A stretch of 64,000 bases of DNA. Source: Myceligenerans crystallogenes (GTDB taxonomy: Bacteria; Actinomycetota; Actinomycetes; Actinomycetales; Cellulomonadaceae). The stretch covers positions 1,082,458 to 1,146,457 of the forward strand of contig NZ_BAAANL010000001.1 in assembly GCF_039529775.1 (NCBI RefSeq). The letters are read 5' to 3'. Shown here piece by piece: positions 23,702 to 32,007 of the stretch. How positions within the stretch are numbered: position 1 is the stretch's first letter; each line of letters opens with the position of its first letter. The translations under genes were made by a program, and so were the position numbers. Below the pieces are notes generated by a model, which saw nothing but the letters and a program-made list of their open reading frames with translations, searched no databases and was not told where the DNA came from.

Positions 23702-23797
23702 CCCGGCTCCGCGCTGGAGGCCCGCTCCGCACCTGAGCCCGGCTCTGCACCTGAGCCCGGCTGGACGCCGGAACCCGGCCGGACGCCGGAACCCAGC
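23702..23797. repeat. 18-bp tandem repeat after the MmcQ/YjbR stop
   Basis: Five and a half 18-nt units of the type CCCGGCTCTGCACCTGAG, changing to CCCGGCTGGACGCCGGAA, starting one base after the stop codon. Adjacent units are 80-95% alike by eye. Confidence 0.8.
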
Positions 23798-23899
23798 CAC
23801 GATCGCGGACACCCCGCGGATCCGATCACGCGTTGACGGACGGTGGCCACGGGCGGATGATCTCTAGGAGGGGGTAGTTCGGTTCTCCGGAGGTGCGCC

Positions 23900-25219
23900 A
23901 TGAGGCGCTGGAAGTCACGAGGTCTGGCCGCGATCGGCGGCGTCCTGGCGTTCCTGGTCGTGGGCCTCGCCCCGCCCGCGGCGGCCGAACCCGAGACCCC
24001 GGTGGCCTACCCCTCTGGGTCGACCGTGACACGCGCGGACCGCCTCGGCTTCGACGCCTGCACCGCCCCCTCCCGCGCCGCGCTCGACGCCTGGAACGGG
24101 ACCTCGCCGTACCGGGCCGTCAACATCTACTTCGGCGGCAACAACCGCGCGTGCGCGCAACCGAACCTCACCAGGGACTGGGTCCACGACGTCACGGCCG
24201 CCGGCTGGAAGCTGCTGCCCACCTACTTCGGGTACCAGCCGTTCTGCATGTTCGGCGACAAGCCGCACCGCTACACCGTCACCAGCGCCGCGGCCCGCGG
24301 GAACAGCGACGCCGACGACGCCGTCGCACGCGCCGCGGCGCTCGGCGTCCGGCCGGGCAGCGCCCTGTACGCGGACGTGGAGCACTACGACCGCGAGAAC
24401 TCGACGTGCCGCACGGCGGTGCGCCGCTACGTCTCGGCCTGGACCAAGTCCCTGCACGCCGACGGATACCTGGCGGGCGTCTACGTCCACCAGGACTCCG
24501 GCCTGCGCGACCTGTCCAACTCCTACGACTCGACCAGCTACGCCCGTCCCGACGCGGTCTGGATGGCCCGCTGGGACGGCTCGACCTCGCTCCAGGGCTG
24601 GCCCACCGCCCCCGACTCGCACTGGTCCGCCTACCAGCGCGCCAAGCAGTACCGCGGCGACCACGACGAGACCTGGGGAGGGGTGACCATCAACATCGAC
24701 TCCGACGTCCTGCGGGCTCCCGTGGCCACCGTCGCCCGCACCTACCGGGTCACGAGCACCAGCCCCCTGAACGCCCGCAGCGGGCCCGCCGCCTCCTACC
24801 CGGTCGTCCGCACCCACGAGCCGGGAGCGACCCTCTCGGTGCTGTGCCAGGCCACCGGCCAGCAGGTCGGCACCACCAAGGTCTGGGACCGGCTGGCAGG
24901 CGGGGCGTGGGTCAGCGACTACTACGTCTCGACGCCGTCGGACACGACCTTCACCTCCTCGATCCCGCGCTGCCTCTACCCGGGACAGGTGACGATCGAC
25001 ACGCTCAACGCCCGCACCGGCCCCGGCACGTCCTTCCCCGTCACGGGCAGCCAGCTGCGCCGCGGCGCGCTCGCCCACGTGATCTGCCAGAAGGCCGGCG
25101 GCACCGTCGGCACCACGAACGTCTGGAACAAGCTGCGCGACGGCCGCTGGGTCACCGACTACTACGTCGCCAACCGCTCCAACACCACGTGGAGCGCCCC
25201 GGTCCCGCGCTGCCCGTGA
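23900..25219 (+). CDS. Secreted DUF1906 glycoside-hydrolase-like protein with two SH3 domains
   Basis: 439-residue secreted protein. A signal peptide (LAAIGGVLAFLVVGLAPPAAAEP) is followed by a DUF1906/Rv2525c-like TIM-barrel domain (RLGFDACTAPSRAALDAWN, AVNIYFGGNNRAC, LYADVEHYDREN, LAGVYVHQDSG) that resembles a lysozyme-type hydrolase. Two bacterial SH3 repeats close the protein, each with LNARSGPAASYPVV / LNARTGPGTSFPVT, and probably bind the cell wall. ATG at 23900 has GGAGGTG upstream. An extracellular cell-wall role is likely; catalytic activity of DUF1906 is not established. Confidence 0.88.
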   Translation: MRRWKSRGLAAIGGVLAFLVVGLAPPAAAEPETPVAYPSGSTVTRADRLGFDACTAPSRAALDAWNGTSPYRAVNIYFGGNNRACAQPNLTRDWVHDVTAAGWKLLPTYFGYQPFCMFGDKPHRYTVTSAAARGNSDADDAVARAAALGVRPGSALYADVEHYDRENSTCRTAVRRYVSAWTKSLHADGYLAGVYVHQDSGLRDLSNSYDSTSYARPDAVWMARWDGSTSLQGWPTAPDSHWSAYQRAKQYRGDHDETWGGVTINIDSDVLRAPVATVARTYRVTSTSPLNARSGPAASYPVVRTHEPGATLSVLCQATGQQVGTTKVWDRLAGGAWVSDYYVSTPSDTTFTSSIPRCLYPGQVTIDTLNARTGPGTSFPVTGSQLRRGALAHVICQKAGGTVGTTNVWNKLRDGRWVTDYYVANRSNTTWSAPVPRCP

Positions 25220-25297
25220 CGGGCCGGTCACCAGGCGGCGCGCGCCGCGTCCGATATCCGCTCGCCGCGCGGCCGCCGGCCGGGGCAGGATCGCCCG

Positions 25298-26701
25298 GTG
25301 ACATCATCTCCACCCAGCGGGGCCCTCGGCTTCTGGCGCGAGCTCCCCGTGAGCGGCCGCTGGCTCCTGTCGACCGTTGTCCTGCAGTTCTTCGGCCGCG
25401 GCCTCACCCTGCCGTTCACCATCATCTACCTGCACGAGGTCCGCGGGTTCTCCCTCGACCTCGCGGGGACCCTGATGGGCGTGCTCGCCGCCGTCGGCCT
25501 CGCCGTCACGGCGCCGGCCGGAACGCTCATCGACCGCCTCGGTGCGCGCGTCGTCATCCTCGGCGGGCTGGCCTGCGCCGTCGTCGGCTACACGGTGCTC
25601 GCCTTCGCCACCGAACCCTGGACGGCGGCGCTCGGCCTGGCGCTCGCGGGCGTCTTCATGGGCGTCTCCTGGCCCGCGAACAACAGCCTCGTCGCCACGA
25701 TCGTCACCGGCGACCTGCGTCAGCGCTACTTCGGCGTCAACTTCGCGCTCCTCAACCTCGGCATCGGGGTGGGCGGCGTCGTGGGCGGCCTCGCCATGGA
25801 CGTCGACCGGCCGGTCACCTTCGTCGCCGCCTTCCTGGTGAACGCCGCGTCCTTCGTCATCCCGGCCGTGGTCCTGTTCGGCCCGCTGCGCGGCCTGTCC
25901 GGCCGTGCGGTCCGCGAGGTCCGCACGATGCCCGACGACGACGCCGCGGGCGGCACCGCGACCTCGCCCGCCGGATCCGCCGCGGGCCAGGGGGAGACGG
26001 CACCCGCGGCGGGCGGGAGCCCGGCGTCGTCGGGCGCCGCCGCGACCCGCCCCGGAACCGAGAGCTACCCGGCGATCCTGCGGCGCCCCGAGGTGCTCTG
26101 GCTGACGGTCCTCACGCTGCTCGCGTCGTTCGCGGGATACGGCCAGATGGAGGGCGGCTTCCCGGCCTACGCGCGCGGGGTCGCCGGGGTCTCGACCCAG
26201 GTCATCGGGTTCGCGTTCGTCGTCAACACGGTGGTCATCGTCGCCCTGCAGTTCTGGGTCATGAACCGCACGCGGGGCCGGCGCCGCACCTTCGTCCTCG
26301 CCCTGATGGCGATCGTGTGGGCGGCGGCCTGGGTGCTGCTGGGCCTGACCGGCCTCATGCCGGGCGGCGTGGCCGCGGCCGCGACGGTGCTGCTCTTCCA
26401 CGCCGTCTTCGCCCTGGGCGAGACCCTCCAGCAGACCGCCCTGCCCGCCCTCACCAACGACATGGCCCCGGATCACCTCCGGGGCCGGTACAACGCGATC
26501 AGCTCGGGCGCCTTCCAGGTCGGGGCCATCGCGGCCCCGGTGGCCGCCGGGTTCCTGCTGGACCGCGGCCTGTCCGTGGCCTTCATCGCCCTCGTCACGC
26601 TCGGCTGCCTGTCGATCGCGGGCATCGCCCTCGCGCTGCGCCGCCGGATCACGGCGGAGGTGGACGGCTCCCCGCAGCCGGCGCTGTCGCCGCACACCTG
26701 A
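25298..26701 (+). CDS. MFS transporter
   Basis: 467-residue major facilitator with 12 predicted helices, split by a ~65-residue Ala/Gly/Thr-rich cytoplasmic loop between helices 6 and 7 (RTMPDDDAAGG region). The inter-helix motif A reads GTLIDRLGARVVILGG (D-R-x-G pattern). The C-terminal half includes DMAPDHLRGRYNAISSG. Drug or metabolite efflux is typical of such proteins, but the substrate is unknown. GTG at 25298 was chosen because helix 1 follows after ~20 residues. Convergent with cysE. Confidence 0.88.
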   Translation: MTSSPPSGALGFWRELPVSGRWLLSTVVLQFFGRGLTLPFTIIYLHEVRGFSLDLAGTLMGVLAAVGLAVTAPAGTLIDRLGARVVILGGLACAVVGYTVLAFATEPWTAALGLALAGVFMGVSWPANNSLVATIVTGDLRQRYFGVNFALLNLGIGVGGVVGGLAMDVDRPVTFVAAFLVNAASFVIPAVVLFGPLRGLSGRAVREVRTMPDDDAAGGTATSPAGSAAGQGETAPAAGGSPASSGAAATRPGTESYPAILRRPEVLWLTVLTLLASFAGYGQMEGGFPAYARGVAGVSTQVIGFAFVVNTVVIVALQFWVMNRTRGRRRTFVLALMAIVWAAAWVLLGLTGLMPGGVAAAATVLLFHAVFALGETLQQTALPALTNDMAPDHLRGRYNAISSGAFQVGAIAAPVAAGFLLDRGLSVAFIALVTLGCLSIAGIALALRRRITAEVDGSPQPALSPHT

Positions 26702-26748
26702 CGGCCGGCCGGCGGGGAGCGGCGCGGGCCGCCGCGACCCGCCGGTCC

Positions 26749-27348
26749 TCAGATGGCGTACTCGATCAGCTGGGACGGGTCCTGCAGGGGTTCCGTCCCG
26801 CGGTCGGTGGCCGGCATGCGGTTCCGTGCCGGGACGCCCACCGCCACCGCCCCGTTCGGGACGTCGTGGGTCACCACCGCGTTGGCGCCGATCTTCGCGT
26901 CGTCGCCCACCCACAGGGGGCCCAGCACCTTCGCGCCGGAGCCCACCAGGACGCGGTCGCCGAGGGTCGGGTGGCGCTTGCCCGGGCTCATCGAGCGGCC
27001 GCCGAGGGTCACGCCGTGAAACAGCAGGCAGTCGTCGCCGACCTCCGCCGTCGCGCCGATCACCACGCCCATGCCGTGGTCGATGAACAGCCGCCGGCCG
27101 ATCCGGGCCGCCGGATGGATCTCCACCCCGGTCAGCATCCGCGAGACCAGCGACAGCACCCGCGCCGGCAGCCGCAGCGCGGGCCGCTGCCACATGGCGT
27201 GGGCGAACCGGTAGTGCCATACGGCGTGCACACCGGGGTACGTCATCACGACCGCGCCGAGCGAGGTCGCGGCCGGGTCCTGGGCACGCGCGGTCTCGGC
27301 GTCCTCCACGAGGAGCCGCCAGAAGGAGGGTGCCCAGGACCGTGCCAT
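26749..27348 (-). CDS. cysE: Serine O-acetyltransferase
   Basis: Makes O-acetylserine from serine and acetyl-CoA, the first step of cysteine synthesis. 199 residues, the short EpsC/SAT form. Left-handed beta-helix hexapeptides are evident (GVEIHPAARIGRRLFIDHGMGVVIGATAEVGDD, GSGAKVLGPLWVGDDAKIGANAVVTHDVP); catalytic His is in IDHGMG. ATG at 27348 overlaps the stop of cysK (ATGA), so the two genes are one translationally coupled unit, and their products normally form the cysteine synthase complex. The C-terminal Ile, used to dock into CysK, is present. Confidence 0.95.
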   Translation of the reverse strand: MARSWAPSFWRLLVEDAETARAQDPAATSLGAVVMTYPGVHAVWHYRFAHAMWQRPALRLPARVLSLVSRMLTGVEIHPAARIGRRLFIDHGMGVVIGATAEVGDDCLLFHGVTLGGRSMSPGKRHPTLGDRVLVGSGAKVLGPLWVGDDAKIGANAVVTHDVPNGAVAVGVPARNRMPATDRGTEPLQDPSQLIEYAI

Positions 27349-28283
27349 CAGTCGACCAGGCCCTCGAACAGCGGGGTGGACAGGTAGCGCTCGCCGAAGT
27401 CCGGGGCGATGACGACGATCGTCTTGCCCGCGTTCTCCTCGCGCGCCGCCACCTGGAGCGCGGCCGCGAACGCCGCGCCGGAGGACGAGCCCACCAGCAG
27501 GCCCTCCTCGGCGGCCGAGCGCTTCGCCGTCTCGATCGCGGTGCCGAAGTTGATGTCGATGACCTCGTCGTACACCTCGCGGTCGAGGATCTCCGGCACG
27601 AAGTTCGCGCCGATGCCCTGGATCTTGTGCGGGCCGGGCTGGCCGCCGTTCAGGATCGCGGACTCCTCGGGCTCCACGGCGATGATCTGGATGTCCGGCT
27701 TGCGCTCCTTGAGCACCTGGCCGACGCCCGTGATCGTGCCGCCCGTGCCGATCCCCGCCACCACGATGTCGACGTTGCCGTCGGTGTCGGCCCAGATCTC
27801 CTCGGCCGTGGTCTCGCGGTGGATCTTCGGGTTGGCCTCGTTGGCGAACTGGCGGGCCAGCACGGCGCCCTCGCGCTCCTGCGCGATCTTCTCGGCGGCC
27901 GCGACGGCGCCCTTCATGCCCTCGGCGCCCGGCGTCAGCACGAGCTCCGCGCCGAACGCCCGCAGCAGCGCGCGGCGCTCCTTGGACATCGTCTCCGGCA
28001 TCGCCAGCACGACCTTGTAGCCGCGCGAGGCGCCCACCCAGGCCAGGGCGATGCCCGTGTTGCCCGAGGTGCCCTCGACGATCGTGCCGCCCTCCTTCAG
28101 CTCACCCGACTCCTCGGCGGCGTTGATGATGGAGACGCCGATCCGGTCCTTGACCGAGTTGGCCGGGTTGTAGAACTCGAGCTTGGCGAGGACCGTGGCG
28201 GGCAGGTCCTTGGCCAGGGAGTTGAGCTTCACCAGCGGGGTGTTGCCGATGAGCTTGGTCGCGTCGTCATAGATGCGGGCCAT
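27348..28283 (-). CDS. cysK: Cysteine synthase A
   Basis: PLP enzyme forming cysteine from O-acetylserine and sulfide. 311 residues. The PLP lysine lies in NPANSVKDRIGVSI; the substrate loop EGTSGNTGIALAWVGA and the phosphate-cup GIGTGGTITGVGQ are intact. ATG at 28283 follows GGAAGAG. Upstream is a ~220-nt leader with a leaderless Cys-containing short ORF, which suggests cysteine-responsive control of the cysK-cysE operon. Confidence 0.95.
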   Translation of the reverse strand: MARIYDDATKLIGNTPLVKLNSLAKDLPATVLAKLEFYNPANSVKDRIGVSIINAAEESGELKEGGTIVEGTSGNTGIALAWVGASRGYKVVLAMPETMSKERRALLRAFGAELVLTPGAEGMKGAVAAAEKIAQEREGAVLARQFANEANPKIHRETTAEEIWADTDGNVDIVVAGIGTGGTITGVGQVLKERKPDIQIIAVEPEESAILNGGQPGPHKIQGIGANFVPEILDREVYDEVIDINFGTAIETAKRSAAEEGLLVGSSSGAAFAAALQVAAREENAGKTIVVIAPDFGERYLSTPLFEGLVD

Positions 28284-28468
28284 GGTGTCTCTTCCTTCGT
28301 GTCGTGCGGCGGTTGGGCTGGTCCGTGTCCGACGACGTCGCGCGGGTGCGCGCGCCGCCGGTTGTCCCTGGGGTCGATGGTGGGAAAGATCGGGAGCGTC
28401 GCACGGGCGTCACGACCGGTGGACCGTGGGACACGGTCTCGACACAGGTCAGACGTGGCGTGGACGCT

Positions 28469-28504
28469 CTACCGACAGCGGCGGCACATTCGCAGCATGC
28501 GCAT
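28469..28504 (-). CDS. Leaderless Cys-containing leader peptide (putative attenuator)
   Basis: An 11-codon ORF, MRMLRMCRRCR then TAG. Its ATG lies 7 nt after a -10-like TAGGCT, so transcription would begin at or next to the A of the ATG, giving a leaderless message. Two Cys codons sit near the stop, followed by sequences with pairing potential, about 185 nt before cysK. Cys-rich leaderless uORFs controlling sulfur genes by attenuation are known in mycobacteria; the match here is by design rather than sequence. Confidence 0.5.
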   Translation of the reverse strand: MRMLRMCRRCR

Positions 28505-28510
28505 GCGGGG

Positions 28511-28539
28511 AGCCTAACCCCGCCGCGACCGATCGACAA
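28511..28539 (-). promoter_or_regulatory. Predicted cysK-cysE promoter
   Basis: On the minus strand TTGTCG (28539-28534), a 17-bp spacer and TAGGCT (28516-28511) fit a SigA-type promoter for GC-rich actinobacteria. The spacing to the leader ATG at 28504 supports a leaderless start. Confidence 0.5.
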
Positions 28540-28600
28540 GATAGGTCTCACTGATTGGTCACGTCGATGTGTGACGCACCCTCACCCAGCCCTCCGCGCG

Positions 28601-28637
28601 GTCTCCGGGTGCGGTGTGCGCGACCGCACCCGGAGAC
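28601..28637 (-). terminator. Hairpin terminator after LPMO gene
   Basis: A 15-bp perfect stem, GTCTCCGGGTGCGGT with ACCGCACCCGGAGAC, and a 7-nt loop, 9 bp past the stop of the downstream LPMO gene. No clear T run. It also insulates the cysK promoter. Confidence 0.75.
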
Positions 28638-28645
28638 GTGGGCCA

Positions 28646-29731
28646 TCAGGCCGGGGTGCAGGTGGCGCTCAGGCCGGTTGCGGTCCCGTTCGCCACGAAG
28701 CCGGCCGTCGTGGTGCCGCCCGCGGGCAGGCTGCCGTTCCAGCCCGCGTTGGTCAGGGTGTTCGTGCCCGACAGCGTCGAGTTCCAGGACTGGGTGATCG
28801 TCGTGCCGCCGACGACGACCTTCCACCCCGTGATCGCGCTGCTGCCCGCCGTCACGACCACCTCACCCTGGTAGCCGCCGCCCCAGGAGTTGGTCACCCG
28901 GATCGCGGCGGCGCAGGAGCCGGTGCCGGGGTTCGACGGCGTCGGAGTGGCCGACGCGGTCGGGGTACCCGGCGAGCTCGGCGTGGGCGTGGCGGACGGC
29001 GTCGGCGTGGCCGACGGCCTGGGCGTGCCCGGGGACGGCGTGATGTCCCCGCCGCCGATGTTGATGTCCGAGCAGAAGAAGTAGACCTGGTCGGCGTGCG
29101 ACGCCTTCCACAGGGTGAACAGCACCGCACGGCCGGAGCGGCCGGGCAGGGAGATGTCGGCGCTGTACGACGACGCCGGGGCGTACCGCGCGGTCTTCTT
29201 CAGCAGCTCGAGGTCGTCCCAGCCCACGGCCTGCGTGGTCGGGTCGAACCCGGCCCTGGTGACGTAGATCCACAGGTAGTCGGCGCCGTGGCTGGCCTGG
29301 TCGGTCAGCGTCATGGTGAAGGTGTTCGGCACGCCCTTGGCGACCCAGTCGCCGGGGACGTCCAGGGAGTTGTACCGGCCGTCGCCGGTCTGACCGGCCG
29401 AGCAGACCTGCCCGTTGGGGACGAGGGTCTCGTACTGGCCCGCGAGGCCCTCCTCGTACAGGCCGTTCCAGTTCCACATGGCGGTGGTGTCGTGCTGCCA
29501 GGCCTGCCAGCACATGGGGTCCTGTTGTTCCATCGCGGGGTTCTGGAAGTCGTCGCCCCAGCGGTTCCAGCAGCCGTAGTTGCGGGTGGGCGGGTCGGTG
29601 ACGCTGCCGTGCGCCGCCGCGGGGGGTGCGGTGGCGGTGTCCGCGGCGACGACGGCGACGAGCCCCAGCGGGGCTGCCAGCGCCACGGCGGCGGTGAGAA
29701 CAAGACTGCGCAGGCGCGCACGTACGGTCAT
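28646..29731 (-). CDS. Secreted AA10 lytic polysaccharide monooxygenase with CBM2
   Basis: Copper enzyme that oxidatively cleaves chitin or cellulose outside the cell. A signal peptide ends at AAAHGSV so that His becomes residue 1 of the mature protein (one arm of the copper histidine brace); the second His is in AWQHDTTAMWNWNG. The AA10 domain (~200 residues) is followed by a Thr/Pro/Ser linker with PTPS repeats and a C-terminal CBM2 (SCAAAIRVTNSWGGGYQGEV ... WNGSLPAGGTTTAGFVANGT). 361 residues. Close paralogue of the next gene. ATG at 29731. Confidence 0.93.
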   Translation of the reverse strand: MTVRARLRSLVLTAAVALAAPLGLVAVVAADTATAPPAAAHGSVTDPPTRNYGCWNRWGDDFQNPAMEQQDPMCWQAWQHDTTAMWNWNGLYEEGLAGQYETLVPNGQVCSAGQTGDGRYNSLDVPGDWVAKGVPNTFTMTLTDQASHGADYLWIYVTRAGFDPTTQAVGWDDLELLKKTARYAPASSYSADISLPGRSGRAVLFTLWKASHADQVYFFCSDINIGGGDITPSPGTPRPSATPTPSATPTPSSPGTPTASATPTPSNPGTGSCAAAIRVTNSWGGGYQGEVVVTAGSSAITGWKVVVGGTTITQSWNSTLSGTNTLTNAGWNGSLPAGGTTTAGFVANGTATGLSATCTPA

Positions 29732-29831
29732 GGGCTCCTCCTCGAGCTCGGCCGGCCGGCTGGCCGGCCGTGGTGACGACGCCAGGCTGGGCGAGGATCG
29801 TTGAGGAGCGCCAGCAACTTAAGCCATTAAG

Positions 29832-29847
29832 TGGAAAGCGCTCGCCA
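29832..29847. promoter_or_regulatory. CebR/CelR-like operator
   Basis: TGG-AA-AGCGCT-CG-CCA, an imperfect palindrome with central AGCGCT and TGG/CCA ends, 100 bp upstream of the LPMO start. It resembles the cellulose-utilisation LacI-family box TGGGAGCGCTCCCA but has one extra base in each arm. Confidence 0.4.
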
Positions 29848-29998
29848 TCGCGGGGGCGAGGCGAGCGGGTCCCGGGCACAGCTCAACGCCGGGGCGGTGA
29901 CCGCGCGTGAAGTGGTCACTGCCCCGGCGTCTTCGAGATGCCGGTGGGTGGCGTACCTGGAACGTCACCTCACCGGCGCTACCGCCGGATGTGTGTCG

Positions 29999-31090
29999 TC
30001 AGGAGGCGGTGCAGGTGGCGCTGAGGCCACTGGCGCTGCCGCTGGCGATGAATCCCGCGGTGGTCGAGGCGCCGGACGAGAGGTTCCCGTTCCAGCCGGC
30101 GTCGGAGAGCTTGTTCCCCCCGGAGAGCGAGGCGTTCCACGCCTGGTTGATCGTCGCGCCGTTGACGGTGACGTCCCAGCCGCTGATCGCCGAGCTGCCC
30201 GCGGTGACCTTCACGTCGGCCTGGTAGCCGCCGCTCCAGGAGTTCACGACGGTGATCGCGGCGGTGCAGGACTTGGTCGTCGGGTTCGGCGACGTGTTGG
30301 GCGTCGACGTGGGCGACACGCTCGGGCTGGCCGAAGGCGTGGTCGGGTCCGGCGACGGCGTGGTCGGGTCGGGCGACGGCGTGCTGCCGGAGTTCGGGTA
30401 CCAGTCCGAGCCGCCGATGTTGATGTCCGAGCACAGGTAGTACGGCTGGTCGAGGTGGCTGGCCTGCCAGATCGTGAACAGCACGGCCCGGCCGCTGCGG
30501 CCCGAGAGGTTCACGTCGGTCACGTACGGCGACTGCGCCGGGTAGCGGCCGGTCTCCTTGACCAGGTCGAGGTGCTCCCAGCCCAGGCGCGTCGTCGACG
30601 GGTTGAAGCCCGGCTTGGTCACGTAGATCCGCAGGTAGTCGGCGCCGTGGTTGGCGCCGTCGGTCAGCGTCAGCGTGAAGTTGGTCGGCACGCCCTTGGC
30701 GACCCAGCCGCCGGGGGTGTCGAGGTAGTCGTACCGCGGCGAGAACGTCTTGCCGCCGGAGCACAGCGTGCCGCTGGGCACGGCCGCCTGGTGGTTGCCG
30801 CCGACGTTCTCGCGGTACAGGCCGTTCCAGTTCCACATGGCGTTGGGGTCGTGCTGCCACGCGCCCGCGCACATCGGGTCCGTGTCCGCCATGTTCGGGT
30901 TCAGGTGGTCGTCGCCCCAGCGCTCCAGGCAGCTGTAGTTACGCGTCGGGGGGTTGGTGACACTGCCGTGAGCGGCCGCAGGGGGCGCGGTAGCGGTGTC
31001 CGCCGCGACGACGGCGACCAGGCCCAGCGGGGCGGCCAGTGCCATCGTGGCGACGAGAACGATACTGCGCATTCGCGCACGTACGGTCAT
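29999..31090 (-). CDS. Second secreted AA10 LPMO with CBM2
   Basis: Paralogue of the 28646 gene with the same plan: signal peptide ending in AAAHGSV (copper-binding N-terminal His), AA10 domain with AWQHDPNAMWNWNGLY, linker with PDPTTPSPDPTT repeats, and CBM2 (SCTAAITVVNSWSGGYQADV). 363 residues. The signal peptides share almost the same 30 residues (MTVRAR, LVAVVAADTATAPPAAAHGS), showing a tandem duplication with divergence in the catalytic surface. ATG at 31090 has GAGGAGGAG upstream; the longer frame to 31147 is not needed. Confidence 0.93.
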   Translation of the reverse strand: MTVRARMRSIVLVATMALAAPLGLVAVVAADTATAPPAAAHGSVTNPPTRNYSCLERWGDDHLNPNMADTDPMCAGAWQHDPNAMWNWNGLYRENVGGNHQAAVPSGTLCSGGKTFSPRYDYLDTPGGWVAKGVPTNFTLTLTDGANHGADYLRIYVTKPGFNPSTTRLGWEHLDLVKETGRYPAQSPYVTDVNLSGRSGRAVLFTIWQASHLDQPYYLCSDINIGGSDWYPNSGSTPSPDPTTPSPDPTTPSASPSVSPTSTPNTSPNPTTKSCTAAITVVNSWSGGYQADVKVTAGSSAISGWDVTVNGATINQAWNASLSGGNKLSDAGWNGNLSSGASTTAGFIASGSASGLSATCTAS

Positions 31091-31281
31091 GGGGTGCTCC
31101 TCCTCGAGCTGTTGCTGCCCGTGCGGGCAGCGGACTACGTGCCGCAAGGTTGTGGCGGCCGGCGGGCGGCGAGCCAGCGCTCGAATCGTTTAGCGGCGGC
31201 AGCCGGGACCACCGGGGATGTCGGTGACCCGCGGTAGGGTCTGGCTCGTCCGCCAGGCCGCCGCGAAGGAGGTTCGCCACG

Positions 31282-31923
31282 ATGTACGACGCCGGACCGC
31301 CCGCCCGGCCCCGCGCCGCCACGGTGCTCACGTGGGTCGTCGCGGGGATCCTGTCGGCCGTCGCGGTCGTCACGACCGCGTGGGTGCTGACGCACGACGT
31401 CGGCTTTCCGCGTGCGGACGCGCGCCCGTCGCCGTCCGCCACGGTGCAGGAATCCGGCGCGAAGAAGAAGGAGGGCGACGGGAGGTCTCCGGCGAAACCG
31501 AAGCCCAGCCCGGCACCGTCGCCCTCACCGCCCCCGCCGGCGGTCGTCACGATCGCGGGTGCGGGGTCCGAGCGGTGCCTCGACGTCCCGAACGCGGCGT
31601 TCACCGACGGCGCCGCCCTCCAGATCTACGACTGCAACGACAGCGTGGCGCAGCAGTGGACGATCACCGCGACCGGGGAGCTCCGCGTGGGCGGCACCAA
31701 GTGCCTCGACGATGCGAGCGGCGGCAGCAGCGGCGTCCCGGTGGCGATCCACGAGTGCCACGGCGGGGCCAACCAGCGCTGGAGCTCCCCGGGCGACGGG
31801 AGCCTCCGCAGCGTCGCCACCGGCTTGTGCCTGGACGTCGAGGCGGCGTCCGAGGACAACGGCGCCCGCGTGCAGGTCTACGAGTGCCACTTCGGGGACA
31901 ACCAGCTCTGGGACATCGGCTGA
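31282..31923 (+). CDS. Membrane-anchored ricin-type lectin domain protein
   Basis: 213 residues. One N-terminal helix (VLTWVVAGILSAVAVVTTAWVL) anchors it; a Lys/Pro/Ser-rich linker (AKPKPSPAPSPSPPPP) spans the wall; the outer domain is a single ricin B/CBM13 trefoil with three QxW-type repeats (AQQWTI, NQRWSS, NQLWDI) and paired cysteines (ERCLDV, TKCLDD, GLCLDV). It probably binds polysaccharide at the cell surface. The RBS GGAGG lies upstream of ATG 31282. Divergent from the LPMO pair, so it may share their regulation. Confidence 0.85.
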   Translation: MYDAGPPARPRAATVLTWVVAGILSAVAVVTTAWVLTHDVGFPRADARPSPSATVQESGAKKKEGDGRSPAKPKPSPAPSPSPPPPAVVTIAGAGSERCLDVPNAAFTDGAALQIYDCNDSVAQQWTITATGELRVGGTKCLDDASGGSSGVPVAIHECHGGANQRWSSPGDGSLRSVATGLCLDVEAASEDNGARVQVYECHFGDNQLWDIG

Positions 31924-32007
31924 GGATCGTGCTCGAGCCCTGATCGCGCGGGGCCGCGGCCGGAAAAGCGTTGCGCCCGGACCCGGCCGATCGGTGAGGA
32001 TGAGCGG

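Larger units (their letters stand above)
28284..28600. other. cysK leader and promoter region
   Basis: About 320 bp between cysK and the LPMO terminator. It holds the predicted promoter (28511-28539), the leader ORF (28469-28504) and downstream sequence able to form hairpins: GAGCGTC just after the leader stop (28464-28470) can pair with GACGCTC near 28394-28400, and ACCGTG/CACGGT pair around a 3-nt loop near 28424-28438. No other gene seen. Confidence 0.5.

Noticed and set aside
9166..23797. CRISPR arrays
   Set aside because: The arrays are contiguous degenerate tandem repeats without unique spacers, and there are no cas genes in the window.
28284..28468. S-box/SAM or other known riboswitch in the cysK leader
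   Set aside because: No kink-turn or conserved SAM core is seen; only short hairpins. The leader ORF is the better explanation.
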